NCBI GenBank assembly: GCA_027075325.1
Contig: JALTBN010000060.1
Coordinates: forward strand, 199,179 to 263,178
Length of the DNA stretch: 64,000 bases
Reading direction: 5' to 3'
Source: Thermococcus sp.
GTDB lineage: Archaea > Methanobacteriota_B > Thermococci > Thermococcales > Thermococcaceae
Part shown: one piece after another, positions 44,950-54,253 of the stretch
Position numbering within the stretch: position 1 is the first letter of the stretch
Layout: the number at the start of each line of letters is the position of its first letter
Translations under genes and position numbers: made by a program
The notes under the pieces: model-generated
Told to the model about the DNA's origin: nothing
Seen by the model: only the letters and a program-made list of their open reading frames with translations
The model's database searches: none

Positions 44950-45912
44950 ATGGCAACTAACGTGCTTGAGGTTAGGAACCTGAAGATGTACTACTTCACC
45001 AACAGGGGCGTTGTCAAGGCCGTTGACAACGTATCCTTCGACATCAAGAAGGGTGAAGTCCTTGGACTTGCCGGTGAGAGCGGATGCGGCAAGTCCTCCC
45101 TTGGTTTTACCCTTATGGGTATGCCAACTCCACCCGGAAAGATAGTCGACGGAAGCATAAAGGTTGACGGAAGGGAGATCGTCGGCCTCCCGGATGACGT
45201 CCTCAGAAAGGAGGTCCGCTGGGAAAAGATAGCCATGATCTTCCAGGGAGCAATGAACGCCCTCAACCCTGTATACACAATTGGATACCAGATGATAGAG
45301 CCCATCCTCTACCACAGAGAGGGTGTCAGTAAGGAGGAAGCACTCGATAGGGCCCAGAAGTACCTTGAGCTCGTCGGTCTCGACCCCGAGATAGTATACC
45401 GCTACCCGCACGAGCTCTCCGGTGGTATGAAGCAGCGTGTCGTCATAGCCATGGCACTCCTCATGGAGCCCAGCGTCGTAATTGCCGACGAGCCGACAAC
45501 TGCCCTCGATGTTATAGTCCAGGCTCAGATCATCAACCTCATGAAGAAGCTCAAGAAGGAGCTCGGCCTCTCCATGATATTCATTACCCACGACCTCAGC
45601 ATCCTATCCGAGATCAGCGATAAGATAGCCATCATGTACGCGGGTAAGATAGTAGAGTACGGAGACAGCGAGAAGATCTACTATGAGCCCGCCCACCCAT
45701 ACACCCAGAAGCTTCTCGCTGCTATACCGAGACTTCACGAGGACGTTGAGAAGCTGGAGTTCATCCCAGGACAGCCGCCCAACCTTATCAACCCGCCTAA
45801 GGGATGCCGCTTCCACCCAAGGTGCTCCTACGCCATGGACATATGCAGAGAGCAGGAACCCGAATTGAAAGAGATTGATAAGGACCACTACGCTGCATGC
45901 TGGCTGCTGTGA
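44950..45912 (+). CDS. dppD: ABC transporter ATP-binding protein, DppD type
   Basis: A 320-residue ATPase. Walker A is GESGCGKSS, the signature is LSGGMKQRVVIAMAL and Walker B is VVIADEPTTALD, with the switch His in FITHDLSIL. The C-terminal oligopeptide-transporter tail has four cysteines (GCRFHPRCSYAMDIC and CWLL), the set that holds a 4Fe-4S cluster in some DppD/DppF proteins. ATG 44950 follows GAGGTGAT. Confidence 0.94.
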   Translation: MATNVLEVRNLKMYYFTNRGVVKAVDNVSFDIKKGEVLGLAGESGCGKSSLGFTLMGMPTPPGKIVDGSIKVDGREIVGLPDDVLRKEVRWEKIAMIFQGAMNALNPVYTIGYQMIEPILYHREGVSKEEALDRAQKYLELVGLDPEIVYRYPHELSGGMKQRVVIAMALLMEPSVVIADEPTTALDVIVQAQIINLMKKLKKELGLSMIFITHDLSILSEISDKIAIMYAGKIVEYGDSEKIYYEPAHPYTQKLLAAIPRLHEDVEKLEFIPGQPPNLINPPKGCRFHPRCSYAMDICREQEPELKEIDKDHYAACWLL

Positions 45913-45922
45913 GGTGTGAGAA

Positions 45923-46930
45923 ATGGCCGAGCCGATACTTAAGGTTGAAAACCTCAAAAAGTACTTCCCGCTTAAGAGGGGCCTCATGGCTTCTCTTCGT
46001 GGAGAACCGCAGCGCTTCGTTCATGCCGTGGACGGAATCAGCTTTGAGGTGGGAAAGCAGAAAGTATTCGCCCTCGTCGGTGAGAGCGGCTGTGGTAAGT
46101 CAACTACAGGAAGGCTTATCGTTAAGCTCCTCGAGCCGACCGATGGCAAGATATATCTCGAAGGAGAGGACGTTACGAACATCACCACCAGGGAGGAGAT
46201 TCTCACCTATAGAAGAAAGGTCCAGATGATATTCCAAGACCCGTTCGCTTCCCTCAACCCACGCTTCAGGATATTCGACGTCCTCGAGGAACCGCTCCTG
46301 ATACACGGTATCGGTGAAACCAGGGCCGAGCGTGAGGAGCTTATCTACAAGGCACTGGAGATGGTCAAAGTTACCCCGCCGGAGGACTACGTTGGAAGGT
46401 TCCCGCACATGCTCTCCGGTGGTCAGAGGCAGCGTGTTGCCATAGCCCGCGCCCTTATCCTCAACCCGACCTTCATCGTCGCAGACGAGCCTGTCTCGAT
46501 GCTCGACGTTTCGATCCGTGCGGAAGTCCTTGAGCTCATGAAGGAACTCAAGGAAAAGATGGGAGTTACCTACCTCTACATCACCCACGATATGTCAACT
46601 GCCAGGTACTTCGCCGACTGGATGGCCGTTATGTACCTCGGAAGGATAGTCGAGATTGGGCCGGCCGAGCGCGTTATAGACAATCCGCTGCACCCGTACA
46701 CCAGGGCATTGCTGGCGGCGGTTCCGGAACCGAAGCCTGAGAGAAGGAACATCATCAAGGAACTTCCAATCAGGGGTGAGGTTCCAAGCGCAGTAAACAT
46801 TCCACCGGGATGCCGCTTCCACCCGAGGTGCATCTACGCCCAGAAGGGTCTCTGCGACGTGGAACAGCCCAGGCTCATTGAATACGAGCACAATCACTGG
46901 GCTGAGTGCCACCTGGTTGGCAAGTTCTGA
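45923..46930 (+). CDS. dppF: ABC transporter ATP-binding protein, DppF type
   Basis: A 335-residue ATPase, partner of the preceding one. Walker A is GESGCGKST, the signature LSGGQRQRVAIARAL, Walker B FIVADEPVSMLD and the switch His YITHDMSTA. The tail has GCRFHPRCIYAQKGLC and AECHL. The two ATPases form a heterodimer. It is ten bases after dppD and preceded by GAGGTGTGAG. Confidence 0.94.
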   Translation: MAEPILKVENLKKYFPLKRGLMASLRGEPQRFVHAVDGISFEVGKQKVFALVGESGCGKSTTGRLIVKLLEPTDGKIYLEGEDVTNITTREEILTYRRKVQMIFQDPFASLNPRFRIFDVLEEPLLIHGIGETRAEREELIYKALEMVKVTPPEDYVGRFPHMLSGGQRQRVAIARALILNPTFIVADEPVSMLDVSIRAEVLELMKELKEKMGVTYLYITHDMSTARYFADWMAVMYLGRIVEIGPAERVIDNPLHPYTRALLAAVPEPKPERRNIIKELPIRGEVPSAVNIPPGCRFHPRCIYAQKGLCDVEQPRLIEYEHNHWAECHLVGKF

Positions 46931-46958
46931 CCTTTTCCATTCTTTTTTGGTGATTCCA

Positions 46959-47423
46959 ATGGCACATGGAAAAACACCCCTCTCATACAAACCGATAAGC
47001 GTTGGCCTCATCCTGCTCGTCTTTGCCCTTCTTATGTCGATTGTGGGGCTTCACAAGGTTCCCCTTGAGTACTACCACTCGGGAACACTGGGCCCTGGGA
47101 ACTACACCATCGGAAATGATTCGTTCGAGAACGGCTACCTCGTTTACAACCGTACCCTTGTTTTGACGTCATCAAACGCATCCATCATAGCTGGTGAGGC
47201 TGATTCACCTGCCCGTCCTATGAACCTGACTTCCAACGTGACTCTCAACCCGAACGACCGTCCTTTCCTCGAAGTCCTCTCTGGAAACGTAAGCTACACG
47301 TACAAAGCACGGGCTTGGAAGTACCCATATTCCACACTTGCAATCCCAGCCTTTATTCTAATGGTGGTGGGAACAGTTCTCGTGTTCGTTGGATACGTCC
47401 GCCTCAATTCGATGAGGAGGTGA
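46959..47423 (+). CDS. Small membrane protein with two helices
   Basis: A 154-residue protein: an N-terminal membrane helix ([19 protein letters not shown]), an outer loop of about 85 residues with many NxS/T sites (NYT, NDS, NRT, NAS, NLT, NVT), and a C-terminal helix ([20 protein letters not shown]). No family recognised. It lies between the importer and nadE, and GGTGAT precedes ATG 46959. It may be co-transcribed with nadE, which starts five bases after it. Confidence 0.65.
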   Translation: MAHGKTPLSYKPISVGLILLVFALLMSIVGLHKVPLEYYHSGTLGPGNYTIGNDSFENGYLVYNRTLVLTSSNASIIAGEADSPARPMNLTSNVTLNPNDRPFLEVLSGNVSYTYKARAWKYPYSTLAIPAFILMVVGTVLVFVGYVRLNSMRR

Positions 47424-47427
47424 TGTT

Positions 47428-48192
47428 ATGAGGAATTTGAATTACAACACAGTCCTTGAAACCCTAACCACGTTCGTCCGGGAGAAGGTGGGGGAAGCTG
47501 GCGCCGACGGTGTTGTGGTTGGTGTGAGCGGTGGCATAGACAGCGCAACCGTCGCGTACCTCGCCGCTAAAGCCCTTGGAAAGGACAAGGTCATGGGTCT
47601 GATAATGCCCTACTACATTAACCAGGACGTTGAGGATGCGAGGATGGTCTGCTCTTCCCTGGGAATCTGGTGCAAAGAGATAAACATAAACCCCATAGTT
47701 GATGCCTTCGTTGCCCAGCTCGGCTTTCAGCCGGATAAGCGCTCCCTCGGCAACGTAATGGCCAGGAGTAGGATGATTCTGCTCTATGCCCATGCTAACC
47801 AGATGAACAGGCTTGTTCTTGGAACCAGCAACAGGAGCGAGTTCCTGACGGGATACTTCACAAAGTGGGGTGACGGTGCGAGTGATTATGCTCCCCTCAT
47901 AAACCTCTATAAGACTGAAGTGTGGAAGGCTGCTAAACTTCTCGGTGTTCCAAAGAGGATAATCGAGAAGAAGCCGACTGCGGGCCTCTGGGAGGGACAG
48001 ACCGACGAGGATGAGCTTGGCATAAGCTACCGGCTCCTTGACGAGATTCTCTGGCGTCTCGTTGATCTTGGAATGCCGAAGGAGGAGATAGCGAAGGAGC
48101 TTGGGATAAGCGTTGAGCGGGTCGAGTACGTTGAGGGGCTAGTGAGAAAAAGCGAACACAAGAGGAGACTCCCGCTTGGCCCTTCATTCTGA
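47428..48192 (+). CDS. nadE: NH3-dependent NAD+ synthetase
   Basis: Final step of NAD synthesis: amidation of deamido-NAD with ammonia and ATP. The 254-residue protein has the pyrophosphatase P-loop [16 protein letters not shown] and the later motifs [19 protein letters not shown] and [18 protein letters not shown]. The glutaminase domain of the long bacterial/eukaryotic form is absent, so free ammonia is used. GAGGAGGTGATG precedes the ATG. Confidence 0.95.
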   Translation: MRNLNYNTVLETLTTFVREKVGEAGADGVVVGVSGGIDSATVAYLAAKALGKDKVMGLIMPYYINQDVEDARMVCSSLGIWCKEININPIVDAFVAQLGFQPDKRSLGNVMARSRMILLYAHANQMNRLVLGTSNRSEFLTGYFTKWGDGASDYAPLINLYKTEVWKAAKLLGVPKRIIEKKPTAGLWEGQTDEDELGISYRLLDEILWRLVDLGMPKEEIAKELGISVERVEYVEGLVRKSEHKRRLPLGPSF

Positions 48193-48201
48193 GGTGAGCC
48201 G

Positions 48202-49059
48202 ATGAGAAGGGGTTACCTTTTCGTTTTTCTTGCCGCTTCCTTCTGGGGAACCCTCGGAATATTCGCCGAGTACATATACTCCTACGGGGTTGATTCTTTC
48301 ACGATGGTCTTCTGGCGCGTTCTCTTTGCGCTGATAATCCTTGGAAGCTACATTGCCCTTTTTCTTCGTCAGAGCCCATTTACGAAGGAGAGACTATGGT
48401 TTTACGCGATTTACGGCCTCGTTGGGGTCTTCGCTTTCTACACCCTCTACTTTTACACTGTGAAGATCTCCTCCGTCGGATTCGCGGTTCTCCTTGTCTA
48501 CACCGCTCCAGCTTTCTCGGTGGTCCTTGGAAGGCTGGTTTTTGGCGAGCCGCTCACCGGGGAGAAGGTTATCGCGCTCGTTCTTGTTCTCTTGGGTGTA
48601 CTCCTCGTGGCCGGCAATGTGGACTTTCAGGTGAACCCTCTGGCGGTGGTTACCGGCATAACAACCGGCTTCACCTACGCCCTCTACGGTGTTTTGGCGA
48701 AGTTTGGGGTCAAAAAGGAGAGTCCTGAGAGGGTTCTGTTCATGACCCTGCTCTTCGGCCTGATTTTCCTTGCCCCCTTCTCTAGGTTATCCGTTCCGAG
48801 GGGGGCAATCCCGTACTTACTTGGACTGGCATTCTTTCCAACCTTCCTCGGCTATGTGCTCTACAACCACGCGCTCAGGGAGGTGGAGGTCAGCAGGGCA
48901 AGTATAATAGCCACTGTTGAGCCCGTTGTTGCAATAGCCCTGGCGTTTGTCCTCTTCGGTCAGAGGTTGACGCCCCTCCAGCTGGTTGGGGGTTCATTAA
49001 TAATCGGGGCATCGATACTCGTCCATGCAAGGGAAAAAGAAGCGGAAGAAGTTCGCTAA
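48202..49059 (+). CDS. EamA/DMT-family transporter
   Basis: A 285-residue membrane protein with ten segments from two EamA repeats (ASFWGTLGIFAEYIY and GITTGFTYALYGVLAKF mark the repeat starts). The drug/metabolite transporter superfamily exports amino acids and other metabolites; the substrate cannot be read. It follows nadE by nine bases with GAGGTGAG before the start. It overlaps the convergent glnA stop by four bases. Confidence 0.87.
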   Translation: MRRGYLFVFLAASFWGTLGIFAEYIYSYGVDSFTMVFWRVLFALIILGSYIALFLRQSPFTKERLWFYAIYGLVGVFAFYTLYFYTVKISSVGFAVLLVYTAPAFSVVLGRLVFGEPLTGEKVIALVLVLLGVLLVAGNVDFQVNPLAVVTGITTGFTYALYGVLAKFGVKKESPERVLFMTLLFGLIFLAPFSRLSVPRGAIPYLLGLAFFPTFLGYVLYNHALREVEVSRASIIATVEPVVAIALAFVLFGQRLTPLQLVGGSLIIGASILVHAREKEAEEVR

Positions 49060-50384
49060 ACGTAGAAATACCTCTCCAGCTCCCATTCCGTTACCTTCTT
49101 TGTGTCCTTTGACAGGCCCTCGGATTTGAGGTATTCCGTGTAGGACTCCCACTCCCTCTCTTTGTACTCCACGAAGTTCCTGTACGCACCCCCAAGCGCT
49201 TTCCTGACGACGTCATCCTTCTTCATGGCCTCGAGTGCTCCTTCAAGGCTTCCCGGCAGTGTTTCTATGCCAAGCCTTTCCCTCTCACTCTCGCTCATCT
49301 CGTAGACGTTCGTTTCTACGTAGCCCTCTGGCTCGATTTTCCTCTTTATGCCGTCCAGCCCCGCCATGAGCACCGCCGCAAAGGCTAGGTACGGGTTGGC
49401 GCTTGGGTCTGGGCAGCGATATTCTATCCTGGCTCCCTTACCCTTGAACGCGGGGACACGGATTAGTGCACTCCTGTTGCGATAGCCCCAGCTGACGTAA
49501 ACGGGAGCCTCGTAACCGGGAACCAGGCGTTTATAACTGTTAACCGTCGGGTTGGTTAGGGCGGCTAATGCCTTCGCGTGTCTTATGATTCCGCCGATGA
49601 AGTGGAGGGCAGTCTCACTCAGTCCATCCTCCCCCACGAAAACGTTCTCATCGTCTCTCCAGAGGCTGATGTGCAGATGCATCCCGTTGCCTGGGAAGCC
49701 GTAGAGGGGCTTAGGCATGAACGTGGCGTGGTACCCGTGTATCTCGGCCGTCGCTCTGACAATGTATTTGAAGCTCACTATGTTGTCCGCGGTTTTGAGT
49801 GCCCCATCGTAGCGAAAGTCTATTTCGTGCTGTCCTTTACCCACCTCGTGGTGGAGAACCTCCGGGGTGAGGCCAAAGGAGGGCATGTAGAGGGCCACTT
49901 CCCTCCTGAGCTCCCTTGCTCTGTCTAGGCTCACCAGGTCGAAGTAACCGCCTGCATCAGGAAGGTGGAGCTCCCACGTCCCGTTCTTTTTGAAGAGGTA
50001 GAACTCAGGTTCGGGCCCAACGTAGGCTCTGAACCCCTCCTTCTCCAGAGCTTCAGCTGTCCTCTTTAGAACTCCCCTTGGGTCTGCGGGATAGGGTTCG
50101 TCGTCCCTGTAAACGTAGCCATAAACCCGCGCTATACCATCCCACGGAACCTCCGCATATGTCTCCGGATCAGCTTTGAAGATGAGGTCACTGTCTTCTA
50201 TCCCCTGGAAACCTGGAATGGAGGAGCCATCGAAGGAGATTCCGTCATGGACTGCCTCCTCGTAGCGTTCGATTGGTACTTCCATTCCCTTGAGGGAGCC
50301 GTTTATGTCGACGAAGACCAGCTGGATGAACTTCGGTTTTTTACCCATTCTGATGGCCTGGGAGTCCGTTTTAGTGGCGTTCAT
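49056..50384 (-). CDS. glnA: Glutamine synthetase, type I
   Basis: ATP-dependent ammonia assimilation into glutamine. The 442-residue protein has DGSSIPGFQGIEDSDL, the metal-binding GPEPEFYLF, the ATP region NPTVNSYKRLVPGYEAPVYV, and NRSALIRVP. It lacks the adenylylated Tyr motif of the GSI-beta form and fits the GSI-alpha type of archaea and Gram-positives. GGAGATGATGAG lies upstream. A minus-strand TATA-like CTTTAAATTT at about 50447-50456 predicts a leader of some 40 bases. Confidence 0.96.
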   Translation of the reverse strand: MNATKTDSQAIRMGKKPKFIQLVFVDINGSLKGMEVPIERYEEAVHDGISFDGSSIPGFQGIEDSDLIFKADPETYAEVPWDGIARVYGYVYRDDEPYPADPRGVLKRTAEALEKEGFRAYVGPEPEFYLFKKNGTWELHLPDAGGYFDLVSLDRARELRREVALYMPSFGLTPEVLHHEVGKGQHEIDFRYDGALKTADNIVSFKYIVRATAEIHGYHATFMPKPLYGFPGNGMHLHISLWRDDENVFVGEDGLSETALHFIGGIIRHAKALAALTNPTVNSYKRLVPGYEAPVYVSWGYRNRSALIRVPAFKGKGARIEYRCPDPSANPYLAFAAVLMAGLDGIKRKIEPEGYVETNVYEMSESERERLGIETLPGSLEGALEAMKKDDVVRKALGGAYRNFVEYKEREWESYTEYLKSEGLSKDTKKVTEWELERYFYV

Positions 50385-50498
50385 TTTCTCATCATCTCCA
50401 TGTATTTTTATTCAATATTAACGCTATATCATGAACAAAATATTAAATTTAAAGTTTTTGTTTGTTTTTTTGTCGAAATGACGAGAAAGAGGCTTGAA

Positions 50499-50562
50499 CA
50501 GTTTTAAACTGGAAGATGCTCATAAATCTTAACTGGCATTCATATAATTTACATTTAAATGT
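50499..50562. promoter_or_regulatory. AT-rich palindromes in the glnA/UPF0216 divergent intergenic region
   Basis: The 216-base region between the divergent genes is strikingly AT-rich. It holds CAGTTT-T-AAACTG (50499-50511) and ACATTTAAATGT (50551-50562), both perfect palindromes. The second includes the likely TATA box of the UPF0216 gene (ATG 50601). A regulatory role is inferred. Confidence 0.4.
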
Positions 50563-50600
50563 CTAACAAAACTTTTTCCGGGGGACGCTTATCATAATCC

Positions 50601-51008
50601 ATGCCAACCGCGGAGGATCTGCTTAACAGAGAGATAGCCAGGGTGAACCTCCATCTGCCAAAGAGGAGGGTGCCCCTCTCTGAACTCTTGAAGGAGGAAG
50701 ACCCTTCCGTCAAACTGCGGGACGGAAGCGCGCACTACTTCAGAAAATCGGAGCTGGAGTATCTTTTTTCCGTCTTAGATGAGGGGGAACCCGAGAGGCT
50801 CCGACTTCCCATAATCCTTGAGATAAGCACCCTGAACAGGGGGTACTTTCGTGTTAGGGGAACGGTGGAGGTTAAGGTCATGGATATCCTGCTGGGAACT
50901 TACGACCCTCTGAATGAACGGAGCGAATCCCTCTATCCACGATACCTCCTCCCGCGGGTTAGAAGGGCCCTTCCCACCACCACAACCTATGCGTTCATCG
51001 CGGAGTGA
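50601..51008 (+). CDS. UPF0216 (DUF61) family protein
   Basis: A 135-residue archaeal protein of unknown function that fits the UPF0216/DUF61 family: N-terminal helix LNREIARVNLHLPKRR, the acidic segment LLKEEDPSVKLRDGS, strands LPIILEISTLNRGYFRVRG, and a C-terminal basic stretch. It is cytoplasmic and lacks a visible active site. The next gene follows after five bases. Confidence 0.8.
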   Translation: MPTAEDLLNREIARVNLHLPKRRVPLSELLKEEDPSVKLRDGSAHYFRKSELEYLFSVLDEGEPERLRLPIILEISTLNRGYFRVRGTVEVKVMDILLGTYDPLNERSESLYPRYLLPRVRRALPTTTTYAFIAE

Positions 51009-51013
51009 TAGAT

Positions 51014-51289
51014 ATGAAGGAGGAGACAAGAATCCTGAGGGACTACTACGTCTTCACGCTTCCGCAGGTTTCGGTCTTTGCGGGGGCTGTGCTGGGGGTG
51101 CTGTTTGTCCTCCATCTGCCCATTTTCCTATCCCTGGGAGTTTTTTCCCTGCTCTACGGGTTTTTGCTCCTGATAGTTCATGCCATCGTTTATCCACAGT
51201 TTCGCTCCAATGTTGTTTACCGGTTGGGGTTCCTTGGTTCAGTCATTATGGTGGCCGTGGGTCTTTACTTTCTGTATCTGGCCGTTTAA
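51014..51289 (+). CDS. Small membrane protein
   Basis: A 91-residue protein with three hydrophobic segments (VSVFAGAVLGVLFVLHLPIF, LGVFSLLYGFLLLIVHAIV, LGFLGSVIMVAVGLYFLYLA) and a short charged N-terminus. No family recognised. It is coupled to the UPF0216 gene. ATG 51014 is chosen over GTG 51005, which overlaps the upstream stop. Confidence 0.65.
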   Translation: MKEETRILRDYYVFTLPQVSVFAGAVLGVLFVLHLPIFLSLGVFSLLYGFLLLIVHAIVYPQFRSNVVYRLGFLGSVIMVAVGLYFLYLAV

Positions 51290-51378
51290 TCCCTTAAATC
51301 TCCCCGATCCGGCTCGAAAGTTTTTTAAGTTTCCGCACCGTTATCCCTTCGGTTTAAAATTGATACGGTGGTGTGAAA

Positions 51379-53043
51379 ATGCGTCGTGAAATACCAGTGG
51401 CGGCCTTTCTTTTCCTCCTTCTCACCTCTGCCGTTACCCCAATCTCCGCCGGTTCTGGGGATTCACTCTCCACTCCCAGCTCAATCGTTGCTCTCCCCGG
51501 TGAGACGCTAAACGGCAACATCACGGTTATCAATCCCCTTCCCCAGAATTTCAGTCCTCTTGTCTACCTGGGCTACACCGTGGAGGGAAACGTTTCCCTG
51601 AACTTCACCGCTGGTTATTCCCTCTTCAAAAGCCTAAACTCCGGGGAGTCCCAGTCATTCCCCTTCACTCTCACTGTTTCTCCGGGTGCTTCTCCAGGCA
51701 ACTACACTCTCATCCTTAGGTTCCGTGGAATGACACCGGATGGTATGATAGAGACGCTTTATCTCCGCTTGCCCGTGAAAGTGACCCTCAATCCCCTAGT
51801 GATCCGCAGTTTTGATGTCCACGTTGCCCGTAGGCCGGACTCTGTAAACCCCTTCAACGGAGAGACGCTGGTCGTTGACCTTGTCCTTGACAACATAGGC
51901 GCTCACCCCGCTGGAGCCCTTGTGAACCTCAGCGTCACCGGGCCGGGGGAAAAGGTGTTTTCAACGTCGACCTCAAGTGTTGTTGAACCGGGGGAGAGAG
52001 CTCTCCACTTCAACGTTCCCATCGAATGGAGGTGGGCTCCTGGAGATTACAAACTGAACGTTGTCGTTTCGTCAATGACCTCCAGGCAGTCTCTTCACAG
52101 GGAGTTCGAGGTCTCTCGCGGTATAGAGCTCGTTAACTCGTCCATCTCATCCAGAACAGTCCTGGCTGGAGAATCTCTTAGGGCATACCTGACTCTCATA
52201 TCTGAGAGGAGGCTACCAGTTAACGTCAGTTACGCAGTTTTCTCAAATGGAAGCCTGATCCTGGAGAAGCGGTTCCCGGTTGAAGTTTCCCCCGGAACTG
52301 AGAATCTCCAGCTCAACCTTCCGACCAACGTTTCAGGAGAGCTGAAAGCAAATGCCTCCATTTCTTATGATGGGGTTGTTCTGGGTTCTTCAGCCTTGAC
52401 ATATCTTGTCCTGGCGCACCCTTCGCTCTCCAACGTTTCCACGAGACTCAACGGAAGCAACCTTACGCTTTTCATTGCAGTGGATAATCCAAACTCCGTT
52501 CAGCTCGATGCGAGCCTGTACTACAACGTCTCCGTTAACGGCACCCTGGCGTACGCGGATTCCATGGGTCTTAAACTTCAGCCAGGTACAACTAAAAAGG
52601 AGCTCCACTTTTTTGTCTCCCCTGCCAGTAACGTGACGTATGGCCTTGCCCTCACGGGCGAGGACGGAACTGACTTTGGGTCATGGAGGGGTAGCCTCAG
52701 AGTCCCACCGGTTCAGAAACGGTCTAACTCATCCACACCTCAAAACACCTCAAGCTCGTCCTCTTCAGGGGGGGTGAAAGGGGGAGGAATGCTCTGGCTG
52801 GCGGGTGCGGTTGTGGTGATCGTTCTGGTGGTTGCCATTGCCTTCGCTATGGGCTCACACGAGGAGGAGGGGTACGTGAGTCCGTGGGAGCGGGCGAGAA
52901 AACCCAGGACAAAGCCGAAACCCAAACGCCGCTCTCCCCTCGGCAGGTTCAAGAGGCCGAAGCTTCCGAAGTTTATAGAAAACCGCGAACTTCCCAGGAG
53001 GTTCAGGCATAAAAAGGTCTCAAAGACCCGCAAAAAGCCCTGA
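51379..53043 (+). CDS. Large extracellular membrane-anchored protein with Ig-like/CARDB-type repeats
   Basis: A 554-residue protein. A signal peptide (EIPVAAFLFLLLTSAVTPIS) is followed by several beta-sandwich-type repeats of about 100-130 residues with many NxS/T sites (LPGETLNGNITVINPLPQNF, VNPFNGETLVVDLVLDNIGA, TVLAGESLRAYLTLISERRL). A Ser/Thr-rich hinge leads to one membrane helix (LWLAGAVVVIVLVVAIAFAM, about residues 470-490). The cytoplasmic tail of about 60 residues is strongly basic (KPRTKPKPKRRSPLGRFKRP). It is an adhesion or envelope-type surface protein; the role is unknown. It lacks a CGP-CTERM signal. Confidence 0.75.
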   Translation: MRREIPVAAFLFLLLTSAVTPISAGSGDSLSTPSSIVALPGETLNGNITVINPLPQNFSPLVYLGYTVEGNVSLNFTAGYSLFKSLNSGESQSFPFTLTVSPGASPGNYTLILRFRGMTPDGMIETLYLRLPVKVTLNPLVIRSFDVHVARRPDSVNPFNGETLVVDLVLDNIGAHPAGALVNLSVTGPGEKVFSTSTSSVVEPGERALHFNVPIEWRWAPGDYKLNVVVSSMTSRQSLHREFEVSRGIELVNSSISSRTVLAGESLRAYLTLISERRLPVNVSYAVFSNGSLILEKRFPVEVSPGTENLQLNLPTNVSGELKANASISYDGVVLGSSALTYLVLAHPSLSNVSTRLNGSNLTLFIAVDNPNSVQLDASLYYNVSVNGTLAYADSMGLKLQPGTTKKELHFFVSPASNVTYGLALTGEDGTDFGSWRGSLRVPPVQKRSNSSTPQNTSSSSSSGGVKGGGMLWLAGAVVVIVLVVAIAFAMGSHEEEGYVSPWERARKPRTKPKPKRRSPLGRFKRPKLPKFIENRELPRRFRHKKVSKTRKKP

Positions 53044-53053
53044 GGATACAAAC

Positions 53054-53062
53054 CTTTTTATC
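53054..53062 (+). promoter_or_regulatory. rnpB TATA box
   Basis: CTTTTTATC at 53054-53062 lies 22-30 bases before the RNase P RNA 5' end. Confidence 0.6.
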
Positions 53063-53083
53063 CCTCTTTTCTAACTTCTCATT

Positions 53084-53407
53084 GGCGAGGGGGTCGGGGA
53101 CTCCCGGGGCGCTCCCGAGGAAGTTCCGCCCACCTCACCGGGGCCGCGGTGCCGCAAGGCACCCGCCGAGAGGCGGGGCAACGGCGCAGAAACGACACGG
53201 CCTCCGGGGGATGTGAATGACGCGCGCGAAGGGCCCGGCGACGGGCACCGAGTTAACCCGCAGACTATCCCGGAGGATGCGGTGAAACGGCCGTCCCGCG
53301 GGGTGCAAGGCCGAGGGAGGGGCGATGAGTTCCCGGTGCGAGCCCCGTGGTAGGCCGCTCAGTCGAATGTCCCCTTAAGACAGAAGGCGGGCTACGGCCC
53401 CCTCGCC
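53084..53407 (+). ncRNA. rnpB: RNase P RNA, archaeal type A
   Basis: Catalytic RNA that trims tRNA 5' ends, 324 bases here. The terminal helix P1 is GGCGAGGGGG (53084-53093) pairing with CCCCCTCGCC (53398-53407). Conserved core blocks are GAGGAAGTTCCGCCCAC near the 5' side and ACAGAAGGCGGGCTAC near the 3' side, which pair to form P4. AGTTAACCCGCAGAC lies in the middle. The 3' end abuts the stop codon of the convergent EamA gene with no spacer. Confidence 0.95.
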
Positions 53408-54253
53408 TCACCTTCTCAGAACGTCAAGGGCCGAGGCAAGGAGTATCAGCGCGCCTCCGATTACCGTCATGATGCCCGGGACCTCACCGAAGACGAGGAA
53501 AGCGTAGACCACTGCGCTCATGGGGTCGAGGTAGCTGAGCAGAGCGGCCTCGTTCACCTCCACGGTTTTGAGGCCGTCCATATAGAGGAAGAGGGCCAAG
53601 ACGGTGTGAACAACGACTAAAACCAAAATCGCCCACCAAACGGGGTTTCCGACGTTTGACGCGACCACGAAGGGAGCCAAAACCGCGGACGCTATCCCAA
53701 GCTGGAGGAGCGTCAGGACCTTTCCGTCCACCTCCTTCAGGAACCTGCCAAAGTTTGGAATCAGCGCGTAGAAGAGCGCCGCTATGAAGGCCAGGATTAC
53801 CCCAACGAAGTCCCTGTCGTGGAGACTGAACCTCTGGCCGCTTATTATCAGCGCCAGCCCGAGGAAGGCCAGCCCTATGAGCGCCCACCTTTTTCCGGAG
53901 ATTCTCTCCCCCAAGAAGCGCCACGAGAGAAGCGTTGCAAGTATAGGCGCCGTGTAGTAGACGAGGACAGCGTTGGCTATGCTCGTGTAGTTGAAGGCGG
54001 TGAAGAGGAACGCCCAGTTGAGTGCCAAAGCGGCACCGAGGCCCAAAAGCGGCTTCCATCTTTCCCCGAGCAACCTCGGGATTTTACCCAGCTTTCCCCG
54101 GTCAAAAAGCCCGACTACCGGGGCGAGAAGGAGAAACCCGAGGAAAACCCTGGCGAAGGCCACGCCGGTCCCGGAGAGGCCAGAAAACCGCCCGAATATC
54201 CCGACGCTGCCCCAGATGAGCATCGCGGTCGCTATCTTTGCCCTTCCATTCAC
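53408..54253 (-). CDS. EamA/DMT-family transporter
   Basis: A 281-residue protein with ten membrane segments in two EamA repeats (TAMLIWGSVGIFGRFSGL and ALFYALIPNFGRFLKEV). The substrate is unknown. Its GTG start overlaps the primase small-subunit stop (ATGTGA), so it is translated with priS. Why a transporter is tied to the primase operon is unclear; chance compaction is likely. Related copies lie at 48.2 and 62.9 kb. Confidence 0.85.
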   Translation of the reverse strand: MNGRAKIATAMLIWGSVGIFGRFSGLSGTGVAFARVFLGFLLLAPVVGLFDRGKLGKIPRLLGERWKPLLGLGAALALNWAFLFTAFNYTSIANAVLVYYTAPILATLLSWRFLGERISGKRWALIGLAFLGLALIISGQRFSLHDRDFVGVILAFIAALFYALIPNFGRFLKEVDGKVLTLLQLGIASAVLAPFVVASNVGNPVWWAILVLVVVHTVLALFLYMDGLKTVEVNEAALLSYLDPMSAVVYAFLVFGEVPGIMTVIGGALILLASALDVLRR

